In this document: positions 12,448-24,544 of the stretch, piece after piece
How positions within the stretch are numbered: the stretch's first letter is position 1
Layout: each line of letters opens with the position of its first letter
Assembly (NCBI GenBank): GCA_000499405.2
Contig: HG738138.1
Location: 1,736,001-1,800,000 of the forward strand
Length of the DNA: 64,000 nt
From: Onchocerca volvulus
Lineage: Eukaryota; Nematoda; Chromadorea; Rhabditida; Onchocercidae
Direction: 5' to 3'
Translations under genes and position numbers: made by a program
Notes under the pieces: generated by a model
What the model saw: the letters and a program-made list of their open reading frames with translations, nothing else
Told to the model about the DNA's origin: nothing
Database searches by the model: none

Positions 12448-13017
12448 GTTCATCGAAATATGTTACCTGTTTCTTTTTATTTGTTAAATTTCTGTTTTAC
12501 CTTACATTACAAAAAAGATGAAAAGTACATATATATATGTATATTTGAAAGGAAAAATGGAGGAAAAATTGAGGAATAAAAAAGAGCTAGTAATGTCAAC
12601 AAAGGCAAGAAAGTTGTTCGTAATTTTGGCATTGAAAGGCTGGAAAAGTTTTAAAAATCGATTTAGAAACCGGTAATAATTGGATGACAGACTTTGAGAT
12701 GACTGAACACCAGCAATGGGACAAATGCTTCTAATTGCACTTGCTTCATTCAAACATTTTACGCTTAATTCAATTGGATTGTTATTTGCATAGCTATTTA
12801 AACTCCTACTACTATTACTACCATATTATTATTATTACTGCTCATTATTATTATCATTATTGCTATTATTATTATGATGACTATTATTGCTATTGACATT
12901 ATTAATATTAATATTATTTTGAATTTGTTTGTCATTCATGGAATTAGTTGTTGAAATATAATACATTCCAGATAACAACAAAAGATTAGCAACAACAAAA
13001 AAAAAAAATAAAACTAG
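11610..13017 (-). CDS. Possible secreted Cys-containing peptide precursor (speculative three-block model)
   Basis: Not recognised as a known family. On the - strand, block A (13017-12835) is open, with no ATG in the block. It reads a hydrophobic signal-like stretch (LVLFFFFVVANLLLLSGMYY) followed by an Asn-rich spacer. Block B (12825-12671) is open and includes VKCLNEASAIRSICPIAGVQ. It can end at CCG|GTTTCT in phase 2. Block C (11724-11610) follows a TTTCAG acceptor in exactly the matching phase and ends in TAA. It contains NRKYPFCASCC and CFKPNATVACKIF, a CxxCCx8C pattern after a dibasic RK. The base composition is less AT-biased than the surroundings. Weak points: no first exon with ATG is identified; four TAA codons in an (AAT)n run separate A from B and require an intron whose ends are not clear. 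The cysteines only distantly recall insulin-like or neuropeptide precursors, which is inference. Confidence 0.3.
12133..12168. repeat. Perfect 10-bp hairpin
   Basis: CTTGGCTCAA at 12133-12142 pairs with TTGAGCCAAG at 12159-12168 across a purine-rich 16-nt loop. It lies in a locally GC-richer patch. No poly-U tract or gene end marks it as a terminator. Confidence 0.75.
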
Positions 13018-13064
13018 TTAATGGCAAGAATGAATAAAATTAATAGCAAAAATGATAAACAAGC

Positions 13065-13065
<1 letters not shown>

Positions 13066-13106
<41 letters not shown>

Positions 13107-13130
13107 AAAAAAAAAAAAAAAAAAAAAAAA
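13066..13130. repeat. 65-nt poly-A tract with one C
   Basis: Continuous A except for C at 13106. It lies just upstream, on the - strand, of the putative peptide gene block A. Confidence 0.9.
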
Positions 13131-13911
13131 GTTATATTCATTATGACAATAGTAATATGCAAACAATGTAATAGTCAATAATGAAAAAAGTTATGAAAAT
13201 AAATCGATCAATTCTTATTACTCCTTCAATCGTATGAAAATGACTACAATCTTTTTGTTTGTCTTTTTTTTTTTCTTTTCATAGGAAATAATATTACAAC
13301 TAAGCGTCTAGTAAGATTCATTGTAAATGATTAATATTAAAGTAATGATTAATTGTTGAAAGTTTGTAAAATTTGTTGTTAATTAACAATAAATATCAAA
13401 TATAAAAAATATCATATCATTGTATCTTGTTGACTATTAAAAAATTCCTTTTAGTCCAAAAATTTCGACAAATCCTTTTTTAGGATAACGAAATGAAGGT
13501 AAAATTTTAAAAAGCATTAATTGATTTCTACACAAATGATTTAATTGTGTTGATAATTAAGTTAGAAAGTGAACGAAATCAAAGATTTTATGTTGAAATT
13601 AGTAAATTTACAAATGTAAACGGAATAAATAATCGGAAAAAAAAAAAAGGAGAAAAGATACAATGATAATAATTGGAAAAATTCCAAATTTCCATAAGAA
13701 TTATAAGAATTGAAATTTAAAACATATAGATTTGTCGCCTTGTTATTTGAATGTAAGCAAATCGGGTGGAATATTCTATTATGGAAAAGTAAACATACAC
13801 GCTACACCACCATACATATGCTCATAAAACTTTGCTGCAAATAAATCGATATCGTATTCCTCAGTTGTCGTTGCTCTGGTGCTTAGGCTTACGCTGCTAA
13901 TGGTTACGGTG

Positions 13912-14052
13912 TTAATGATGATGATGGTGATGATGAAGATGATTATAATGATGATTATGGTAGTAGTAGTAGTAGTAGTAGTAGTAATAGCTAAGAGGAT
14001 GAATTAGAGAAGCTTGTTTCGAACTATAAAGTCTAGTCTAGCTAACTTCTAA

Positions 14053-14113
<61 letters not shown>
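13912..14113. repeat. Trinucleotide microsatellite cluster (ATG)n, (TAG)n, (CAT)n
   Basis: Imperfect ATG/GAT repeats cover 13912-13960, TAG repeats 13961-13989, and about 20 perfect CAT units 14053-14113. The CAT and ATG blocks are complementary and could pair as a large hairpin. Confidence 0.9.
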
Positions 14114-14386
14114 GTCATCCAGTTGCTTTCCAGACTTGAAAAGAAACCTTTCTTGCCTTCCTTAGTCATTTTCACCTAACTTCATTTTCTTTACCTTCTC
14201 TTCCTCCTTTTTTCATCTATTCAATTCTCATCTTATCACCAATTTTTCCATTTCATTTCTCTTCTTTATCTCCATTTCATGATATCTTTGTTGTCATTCG
14301 GTTAAAAATATACCAACTTCATTACCACAATCCACCTTCATTCTTCCAACCATTGCTTGCTGCTTAACTTACTACTTGTTGGTGTT

Positions 14387-14548
14387 TAACTACTACTACA
14401 ACTACTATTATTTCTACCATGTTATTGCTACTACTACTGCTATTACTACTACTATTACTATCATGTTACTGCTACTACTGCTCCTGCTGCTACTACTATT
14501 ACTACTACTACTACTACTATTACCACCATGTTACTGCTACTACTACTC
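14387..14548. repeat. TAC/TAT/TGC trinucleotide-rich region
   Basis: Imperfect TAC, TAT and TGC units. Translation gives poly-Leu or poly-Tyr open frames, interpreted as repeat artefacts rather than genes. Confidence 0.85.
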
Positions 14549-17500
14549 GACAATTTTTGCTGAATCAAAAATTATGGCCTTTCACATATCATATTTTCTC
14601 TTTCATACTAATAGCATTCTCAATTATTTGAATTCATACTACTTTTCAATTCAATAACGCTTCTGAATGCTTGCAAGCAAATTATTTGTTACCCAACATC
14701 ATCATTATTCGAATATTTTTCCATATTAAAGTATAGCAATATTGATTTTTCGTTGACTAATCATTCCAAATTATCCTCGTAATTCCTTTTCAATCATTAA
14801 AATTCCATTCAATTTCCATTGATCATCATTATTTTACAATCAGTGATAGGTTTAATTAATTGATTTTCATCCTAATTGATATTTATCAACATCAAATGGA
14901 TAGTTAAATAACTCGTGATTCCAATTGATTACATTTGTCTTACACAATCAATGAAAATTCTAATTATTTAAAAATATCGTAATAATTTCATCCAATCGTA
15001 GTTGTATCGTTTTTTATTTTATTTTTTTTTTTTATTTCTCAATATTTAATGGGAAGGAAACCATTAAAGATCATATTATCTTTTGTCAAAAAAAAAAAAA
15101 AAAAAAAAAAAAAACGGATATAATTTTTCTAAAATCCTTAAAGGATTAAAACTAAAAAATCTTGGAAACTAACAGCAAGGCGAGAGACATATGAGCATTT
15201 TATTGCATTAGCCTTTATAAGAAATATAATCTTATCCTTTTATTCAAATAGTCTATGGTATCTATGGTACCATTCTATTTATTACCAACATTGATTTTTT
15301 ATCCTTTTACATTTAACAAATTTTTTTTTCTCGTTCTTTTATATTATTTTGAATAAATAATTAATTTCGTATAATTTAAATATTATTCAGTAACAAATTT
15401 CAATTTATTATTGAGATATATTTTAAATATCAAAAATTTCACTTGTAGAAATATTATGTTTAATTAGATGCTTATTTTCATTTATAAAATTCAAACTGTA
15501 ATTTTTGATTTACTGTAATGTTAGTCCGAATACTTTTTTTTTTTTCTTTTTAAGTAAAATTATTCCTCGAAATTAGTATTACTATTTACACATATTCTTA
15601 TCATTCGTTGATATAATTTTAAGCTTAATGAATTTTCACATTCAAGTTGATTATTATTGTTATTGAAAATTTTTTCCCTAATTTTTGTCATTTATCAACT
15701 GATTGAAATTTTCAAATCATTCGAATTTTAAAATTTTACTATAAGCCAAAAAGCGAATTCATTATTTTCCAAATAATTTGCATTTATTAAGATTTCTGAT
15801 TGATCATTTAGTAGATTATATTATATTTACTAATCGTTGTATAATTGTTACTCATTTATATGATCAGAGGTCATTTATTCATATGATCATTACTCATTTA
15901 TATCTTCAGACGATAATTCGAAATTTTCCGATCCATTAATTTTGAAACTTTAGAAGCAAAAGGTTTAAAATGATGATATATGCTCGTTTCATCGTTTTCT
16001 GTTTGTTTTGTGTTAATTTACAAAAGTATCTTCAGTGAAATCATCGCGGCAAGTTTGTGTGGAAAAATGTTTATTTGCACCATATAACTTGCCAAATTTC
16101 TTATGTAATTCTTAAAATTTATTTAAGAGAAAAAAGAAAAAATTAGACTTCATTGTTTAGCAATTAAGGCTGTTTTGTCCAAATTGTTTTAATTTTCTTT
16201 CTTCTTTCATAAAATAACCATTCCGGAAAGATTATTTCAAAAAAAAAAAAAAAAAATGAAGGATACTTTTTTTTTTTGACCAAGTTTCCGTCTTTTCTTT
16301 ATTGATTGTTCATTATTATCATTATATGAATATATCTATTAAGTAAAACATTGATTGTTAACAATATTGAAAATTGATATTGACAAAAGCAACAGTATCA
16401 ATTCATTTATATAGCTTGGATATTTCTTCATGTAACCTGAAATTAACGTATAATTTGAAACCTAAATTCCCAAATTAAAAGTAATACATTGGAAAAAAAA
16501 AAAAAAACATCATCAATTCATTTCTAATTCTTTCTTTTTGAATCCAAAATTATCTCATTTCTGTTCAATTGTTCGAATATTTTTCGTCGCATATTCTTAA
16601 GCATTGAAATAATCAAAATCACATCAGATAATTCATTTATTATTTAAAAATAATGATCAATTGATAACTCATCAATTTATTGATCAATTAGCCTTACAAT
16701 CAGATTTAAATTACTATCATCAAGTTATATTTATTAACTAAATATAGTAAATGATCAAGCGAAGTATTTAATATTTCCAATGATATTTGATTTTTATTCC
16801 TCTAGAATTCTCAAATTTCATTGTTTTCTCTTAAATAATAAGCTTATATAGCAAATGAATCAAACTACATACTAATATTTTCAAACGGTATTATATATAC
16901 AAGTTAAATTTAGTTCTTTTCTTTTTTTTTTCCTCAAAAATTCTCGAAAGTTTTTTGCAAAAGCGAATCATCATTTTCCTATGTTTTCAAGGAACAATAA
17001 ATTGATGGAAGGAATTTGGAATTGGAAATATAAATGGAATGAAATGGAACGAAATGAAATACACATACACAAATAATGAAATGTAATAAATAATTCCGAA
17101 CATTTTCACTCATTTCTTTCATTTTCAACATCTTATTGGAAATGAAAATGAAGCTTTAACGGGGGAAAAAGCTGCCAACTAAGGGATAAAATTAGATGTT
17201 TGCAAGGACTTCATTTTTTTTTTTTTTTTTTTTTCCCCGTATTTAATGGTATGTTAAATCTTATGCATGTCGATGTATGTCGATGTATGTGTATGTGTAT
17301 GTGTATGTGTGTATGTCAGCCAACAAGACATTCAAATAAAAATGTTTATGCAAACAAAAATATTAACATTATTTGAGCTGAAAGGGATTAAATTTACATC
17401 TTGAAGTTGAGTCTGGATGGATTTTCTGGAAAAAAATAATAACCCACCTTTTGATTTTAAGAGAAAGCACAGCTGCGTTATTTTTAAAATTTTCTTTCCC

Positions 17501-19539
17501 CTTTTTTTTGTTTTTTTTTTCTATTTTTTCTTTTTTTTTTTTGTTTACATTTTCTATCCTCTCTCTTTCTTTCTTTTATCCGCTTTACTTTCTCTCTCTC
17601 TCTTGAATCAAACTTTTCATTAATTTCAAAAAGTTTTTATAATGAAAAAAATTTGAATTCATTTAAATAATTGAAAGATATTTAAAAAAAAAAAAAAAGA
17701 TTTAAAAAGAAGTTGAAAAGTTTTGTACCAAAAATTTTTTGAATTGATATATTTATCAATTTTTTTCTTTTTTAAATTATTCTTTAATTACATAATTAAT
17801 AGTTCATAGCTTTCCATAGATTGGTTTATTTCGTGCATTCTTTTTTTTTTTTTTTTTTGCCAAAAAATTTTCGAATTAATTTTATTTTTTTTTCTTTTTG
17901 TTTGCGGGAGAAGGAGGAATGGAAGGGATATTTACACTTTTTGAAAATTGACAAATTGCATTCATTCAAGTTTTATTTGCAACTTTTAGTAAAATTGTCT
18001 CAAGTTAGAAGTTTATATACCATATTTTGATTATATTACAAATTTCTATAATTTGTCTGCAAAGTTTTACGCTGAATTTTCCAACTTGATGATTCATCAA
18101 TAAATTATATAAAATTTCCATAACAAATCAAAGTCTTCAGCAATAATTATACTTTTTTTTTTTTTTTGAAAATTGTTTAAACATCTCATTTTTATAATTA
18201 TTATCCATTATTGGAAGAAATAATCGATCAATTTTATTTGAATATTTCTACATTTTATTCCTAATCCTTATATTACTTTATCTATTCTTATCTTTTCTAT
18301 TTATGTTTCGCTTCGATATTATAAACTTATCTTTCTCAATATTATCACCACTTTCTTTTTTTTTTCTATTATTGAAATATAAAAATTGGAATTAAAAAAA
18401 CAATGGAAATGTTTAAAATTTCTCTTATTTCCTTTCAAATTTTACACATTAATTCTTGGAATGTGTTTAAAAAAAAAGGAAAAAAACGAAGCATTAATGC
18501 GAGAATATAATCAATTTTATATTTTCCATTTTGTTTTTTATTATTTCAATTCTCAAGTAATATCAAAAATGCAACTGGTCCAAGATTATCCATCTATTTA
18601 TATATATATATATATCTGTTAAATTTTTTTTTTAAAAGAAAATTGGAAAGAATGTAAGTATAATGTGTACAGAAATATATATTAATTTAGCATTCATTTA
18701 TTGAGCATTTTACTTCCTCTCGGAAAAGTTCCTAACTTCAACCAGCTTATTTATTCCTTCCATTTTTCTTCCAAAAAAAAAAAGGTTAATATTATAAGCA
18801 AGCAATTACAATTCTATAATTGGACAAAAATGGTAGGAAAAAAAAATTGATTGAAGCCTTCCGGGAATTAAATTTCCGACAAATTCGTTTTAATTCTAAA
18901 AATATTTCACATTAATAGATGTTATTTTCTAACCTTAATATACTATTTCAGTATATTAAGTTATGATTATCGGAAGGGCAAATTCATTGCAATTAAGATG
19001 TCCAATAAGATATAAATAAAATATTTATCCCGAATAGTTCTTTATAATTTTGATCCTACAATTTGATGAAAGTTCAAATTTGGAAAGGCGGGGAAGGAAA
19101 AGAATTCATCCTTTCGATAATTAAAAGTTACAAATTTTGCCAATTATGCTCATTTCCAGAAATTTTATCCGGAAAATTACGGCTAAATAAGTTAATTGTG
19201 ATTTGATACAATAAAGGATGGCTATTTACTGAAACTTCATCGATCATTTTGATCTGATTAAAAAATCAATATTAACTATTGAATAGATCGATTTGATATT
19301 TATACAAAATTTGATCGATTATAAATGGAAAATAAATGCTGAAAGATTTTGCATTAATTTTCTCGAATTATTATCGAATGATCTCATTAAGCGCTTTTTT
19401 TCATTTTCAATTTCAATCCTTTCGTTAATTGATATTCAACAATTTTTCACCTGCAACTTGTTTGTGCTGCGCTTTATTTAATTCCATCATGTTCTCTTTC
19501 TTTTCCTTTCGATGAAAAATAATTTATTCAAAGAAATAA

Positions 19540-19540
<1 letters not shown>
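14549..19540. other. AT-rich intergenic DNA, no supported gene
   Basis: Homopolymer runs occur at 15087-15114, 16241-16257 and 17215-17233. A GTATGT-type repeat lies at about 17270-17320, and TA repeats near 18600-18616. The open frames at 17417-17623 and 17821-18030 are Phe/Ser-rich translations of T-runs. No splice-compatible conserved exon was recognised on either strand. Confidence 0.55.
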
Positions 19541-19542
<2 letters not shown>

Positions 19543-19579
<37 letters not shown>

Positions 19580-19730
19580 TCTGCATGCATGTATATACAC
19601 CTACATGTGAGCATGCACGTTCCTGCGTATGCATGCACGCACGTGTATACATCTACGTATGAACTTGCGTGTTCGTGTGCGTGCATGCATGTATTATGCA
19701 TGCGCATCCATGTGTATTTGCATATGTTGA
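19543..19730. repeat. Long alternating purine-pyrimidine (Z-DNA-prone) tract
   Basis: About 190 bp begin with (AT)n at 19543-19573 and continue as almost unbroken purine-pyrimidine alternation. Multiple GCATGC, GCACGC, GTGCGTGCATGC and ACGTGTATAC blocks occur to about 19730. Confidence 0.8.
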
Positions 19731-22700
19731 TGCTTTCTAAAAAAAACGAATGAAATAAATAGGATATTTAAGAGAAAAGAAAATTTTCAATCATTGATAG
19801 CTAAATGGAGCAATTACAAGCCTTCATTATACCTTTCCCTTGCCTCTCTCTCTCTCTTTTTTTTTTCCTTTCTTTTTTATATTATAATGATAGTCAATTG
19901 AATTCTCGTGGGAAAGTAAAAAAAAAAAAGCAATCATTAATTTATTTTCAAAAATTTTACTATTTAAATTCCGATATTTTTCATAACGACAAAAGAGTAC
20001 GATAGAAAGGGAGAAGATGAGAATGAAAGATGAAAATGAAAATAGCGAGAAAAATGGAGGGAAGAGATGGCGGGAAAAAAACGAAACTTTTTTTTTTCAA
20101 GTTACAAAATTTTTCATTCAAGTTATAGAGTTTTTTTTTTTTGTTTTTTTTGGTTTTTTAAGTTATAAAATGTTTTTAGTCATTTTGATAGCATTGCTAA
20201 CAGCATCGTTTAATGGAAAAAAGTTGCCAACAATCGTCAAATCTTGAACATTGTAATTTCACAATTGTTAGAAAGTTCCTTCTTTTTTTTTTTTCTCTCA
20301 TCTTTTCTATTCCTTTACTTTTAATCGTTGGGTTTATCTAATCAGCCATATCTAATTTCATTCATTTCTCTTCCATTCATTTCATCAATTCTTAAACAGT
20401 AATTTTCACTTTAAAATAATAATGCTAATATATTTTGTTAAATTTACAATCTGCATCGAAATGTGTAAATTCAAATATTCAAGTTTTATTATTATTATTA
20501 TTAAGCGTATCAAAAATATATTTCTATGAATTTAATTCTATTCGAAAAAAAATTGTTTTATTATTATTTTTTACTTTTTACATTTAACAATTCATAGTAA
20601 TATATAACACTAATTATTTATTTTAACGAATATAAATTGCTAAATTTTGAAATTTTTTATTCTATATTAATTGAAAATATTTATTTTTTATCCTATATTC
20701 ATTGGAATTACTTGTTTTGTTGTTAAATGGGAATTTTTATGGATGGATTGGATTTAAATATTTTGTTATTTTTATCGAGATTTTTCATTGATGGTAACAG
20801 GTGAAATACAACAACATTATCCAATGTTGTGTAAATGAAGTGAATACGACCATATTTTATCAGTCATAAAATTTATATATATTTTTATAAAAATGATTTG
20901 TTATGAATGGATAGGCCTGAAATAGTTATGTTTAACGTACTTTAGCATTTTAATAACACTGTAAGTAACTGAAAGTGATTTTCGGAAAAATAGATCATTA
21001 TGAATTTTTTTTAATTTTAAAATTTTCGATTAATTTTCGATTAACGATTTATTCGAATCTTTTATGTTTTATTGAAATTGAAGCATTCCAAAAGACGCAT
21101 TATGAATCTATAATGTGCAAATTTGGTAGTTTTGTAAACTTATTTTTATAAATTTTACCATACTACAAGTCTTTTTTTGATCGATATATTATCAATTCGA
21201 ATTGTATTCCTTTGATTCATATATCATCTATGAAGTTTTATTGTGAGAAAACGAACTGTAAATCGTTTTGTAACATGCGATGGTGCATGATTTTTTCTTT
21301 TTTATTACATTATTAGTTTTATTCATTTAAGTATGTTTGCTTGTAATAGATTAAATACAAATGGATACGGCTCCATACCTGGTTTTTCCAAAAGTGTTTC
21401 ATATTGCCGGCCGTTCCATCGTTTCATTTAATCCTTCATTAGCTTTCCAATACTTCGGAAATTTAGATTCTTTTTGATCTAGCTAGTATTTTCGTACCTT
21501 GCATAAAGTGACTACACTCGATATCAGGCTTTAAAATTAGTTTAATTGTTAATATTTTTTATGTGGAGCCTGAAATTTAAATTCTGAAGTATTACTAAAT
21601 TCTTTTGCGACCAATTTATATAACAGATAGTAATGAAATAAAGAAGAACATGGAAAAATGCTCATTACATTATAAGTAGTTTTTTTAACGGATTTTTCCT
21701 TTCTTTCATTTTATTTTATTTTATTTTTATTTTTAGTGTGAATTAGGAAAACAAAAAAATTGGTTGAAAATTCAATGAAAATTAAAATTTAGTTAAAATA
21801 CATCTATTTACATAAGTATGTGATAGCTAAAAACGAAATATATCATGCATTAAAAACGTTAGTTAAAATGAACTTTAAATTTTGTTTACTTCAATGTGCT
21901 TTTCCTATGCAAAGCTTACACTAAAAATGACGGATAACTTTACGTCAACTGTTATTTCGATACATCTTTTCCTAAGAATGTTTTCCTCCTCTCATTACTT
22001 TTGATTTTCTCGTCATCGATCACCACGATTGTCTCGGCGATAGTTTTACCAATTTGTAAAATAAAAATCATAACTTATCAAAAATATCAATATCGAAATC
22101 AATTCAAAGAAAGGATGGAAATGAAATATATATTTTAGGGAAATAATTTTTTTCTTCTTTAAAATACAAATATTTCTGATGATTCGTAGTATTGAATTTA
22201 TATCGGGTAAACCAAAATAAATAGTTTAAATTGATCAGAACGTAATCAGTAATAAATGAATTACATTAATAATAATTATTATTATTATTATTATAATTTA
22301 TAATAGTAATATCCGATCTATTACGGACATCAATCATTAATGGACAATAAATCATAGCAACGAAAATAATAAATTTCGTAAAAGCATATTTTAAAATTTC
22401 ATTTTATTATTCATGTAATATTAATTCTCTTTTTCCTGCTTCTTTTAATTATTATGATCAAAATTGTATTAAAAGAAAGAAAGAAAACAATAATCTAACA
22501 AAATATATGAAGCAGATACATATATTTCTATAAAGTTAAAGTTTATTTTGCTTCAAATTTTTGTCACTTCATTACGAAGACAACACATCCTCTTCTCCCC
22601 CGTTCCTCTCTCATCCTCCAGTTGCTTCTACTTCTCGGGGAAAATCATTAACTTGAAAACAGGATAGGATGAGATTTAAAATGAGCATTAGACAGCATCG

Positions 22701-24367
22701 TTATTGTAAAGTATGACAAAAAAAAAAAGTTTTTCCGAAATTTTTTTTTTAGCATAAAATGACATTAAAACATTCCCACGTTTATTATTCCTTAGTTATT
22801 GAATAATATAACATTGGAATAAGATGAATATGATATAATATCAAATTGATAAGCATAAATGATCAGTAGATTTGCATCTCAAATAAGATCCTAATTTGGC
22901 GACTCTTCCCCATATTTCTATTGGGATCTACCGATTTTTTGATTTTTTATACATTACTCCGGTGAATTTTTAATCGATTTCAAGAAATTAATTCATAGTA
23001 TAATTCACGTATAATACAAATTTGAGAATATCTACAATGCATGCATGTGTATGTGTATGCATGTGTGTGTAGTGTGTGTGTATGCTATTTTGTGATGTAA
23101 CTCAGATACACCGGGATCACCGGATGACAGGATAACGGTTGTGAGCGATTTTATACCAGCTAACAGATCTAGAAAAGATATCTGCATAGTCCCACGGGAG
23201 AAGATCCATATCTATGTGTATGTGTATGTATGTATATGTGTTCGTGCTGTGATTGCAATGGTAATTGTATAGATATGTAGGAAGTTTTGCACTGCAACTG
23301 CTGATGGCTTTGATCGTTGCAGTTGCAGCAAACTGCAACGGTCGTAGCCCCATCATTATACACTTCTCATACTATTTTACATTTTTTTTTTTTTGTCAAA
23401 TTTGCCGTGTAGATATACGTATGAAAATGTGTCTGCAATGCATGCCATGCATTTGCAATGAGCAATTTAAGTTATTCGTGCTTCCTGCTCTACCGCTTAC
23501 GCCGCCTTTCCCTTCATCCTGACATGTAAATGATTATTTCCCCCGTATTCTCGAAAACTTTTCACTACTTTTCTCATTTATCGTTTATCTCATCTCTCAC
23601 CTTTTTAGCCTCAATTCTTTTCCTTCTACTTCTCCTCGTCTTCCTTCTCTTCCTCCTTTCTCCTCTTTCTTCTTTACTGCATACTTTTTTTTTTTTTTCA
23701 CCCCTCATCTCGAATACCATATGTTTTTCGCAGTTTTAGCATTATTACGTTTCAACCTCCTCCTACTTCCTCCCACTTCATTTCTTTTCGATCTACCAAA
23801 TATTCCATCGAATCTATTGATCACATCCGGAAAAGTTATTTTATTTTTCACGATGAAAAATATATTTAGTTATCGTTAGCTATTTTCTCATCCTTCCCTT
23901 TCCGTTCTCTTCCTTTTTGTGAAAATATGGAGATGTGGAAAAATATCATCCGGAAAGTGAACAGTGTATTTGTTGATTGAAATCGGAAAAAATTCGATAT
24001 ACGATTTGCAACATTTATCACTTCTTGATAATATTTCTAGCTACAGAAGAAGAAGAAAAAGAAGTAAATTCATGAAATCTGGCCTATTTACTCTTCTAAA
24101 CAAATAATAGTGATATTTCGCAAATTGAAAGTTTTCTCTTTTCTTAACCAAAAAGTTTTGAATTGGCGCCTTTCATTCAGTAAAAAAGCAGTAAATTTCG
24201 AACAGTTGTGCCGGTATGCAAAACAAAATGGATTTATCAATAAATGTTGCTGACGTGAAGATTGACGAGTGAGAAGTGGGACGTGAGAAAAGAAGGAAAT
24301 GATGATTGGTGTTGTTTTGTTTCAGTCTTCTGATAAAAATCTTCTGATATTGCTATCGAGGAGCGTA
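19731..24367. other. AT-rich intergenic DNA, no firmly supported gene
   Basis: Two very short + strand frames look slightly peptide-like but lack support. One at about 20168-20247 reads MFLVILIALLTASFNG then KKLPTIVKS. One at 21361-21477 starts MDTAPYLVFPKVFHIAG, 38 codons. A TG/TATG-rich stretch lies at 23038-23090. The interval 22560-23360 is less AT-rich and could hold distal promoter or 5' UTR sequence of the downstream PMCA gene, but nothing specific is recognised. Confidence 0.45.
23315..23340. repeat. Perfect 10-bp hairpin CGTTGCAGTT/AACTGCAACG
   Basis: Arms 23315-23324 and 23331-23340 are exact reverse complements around a GCAGCA loop. A related ACTGCAACTGC word lies just upstream at 23291-23301. 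The site is in a GC-richer island 2.5 kb upstream of the PMCA start codon. Confidence 0.75.
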
Positions 24368-24544
24368 AATGTTGACCAAAATTTGCCCTGCAAATATGCT
24401 TTAAATGCATTTCTGATATCCACCGGATTTTTTAAATCCTTTTGTACTTGATTTTTTCATTTTTTTCTCCCCGCTCTTTTGTAATCCTCTCTTCCACGAT
24501 TTTATCGTTCTCATTTATTTGCAAGGCAAATTTTGGTCCACATT
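24368..24544. mobile_element. MITE-like element with 29-bp terminal inverted repeats
   Basis: The left arm 24368-24396 (AATGTTGACCAAAATTTGCC then CTGCAAATA) matches the reverse complement of 24516-24544 with two mismatches. The total length is 177 bp with no coding capacity, and the ends resemble a small DNA-transposon derivative. No clear target-site duplication is visible, so the superfamily is not assigned. Confidence 0.6.

Noticed and set aside
14376..14657. Leu- and Tyr-rich frames
   Set aside because: Translation of TAC/TAT/TGC repeats with no conserved features.
23265..23522. 85-residue + frame with signal-like start (LLMALIVAVAANCNG)
   Set aside because: The hydrophobic start is produced by the hairpin region at 23315-23340. 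The rest is pyrimidine-tract sequence with no splice or homology support.
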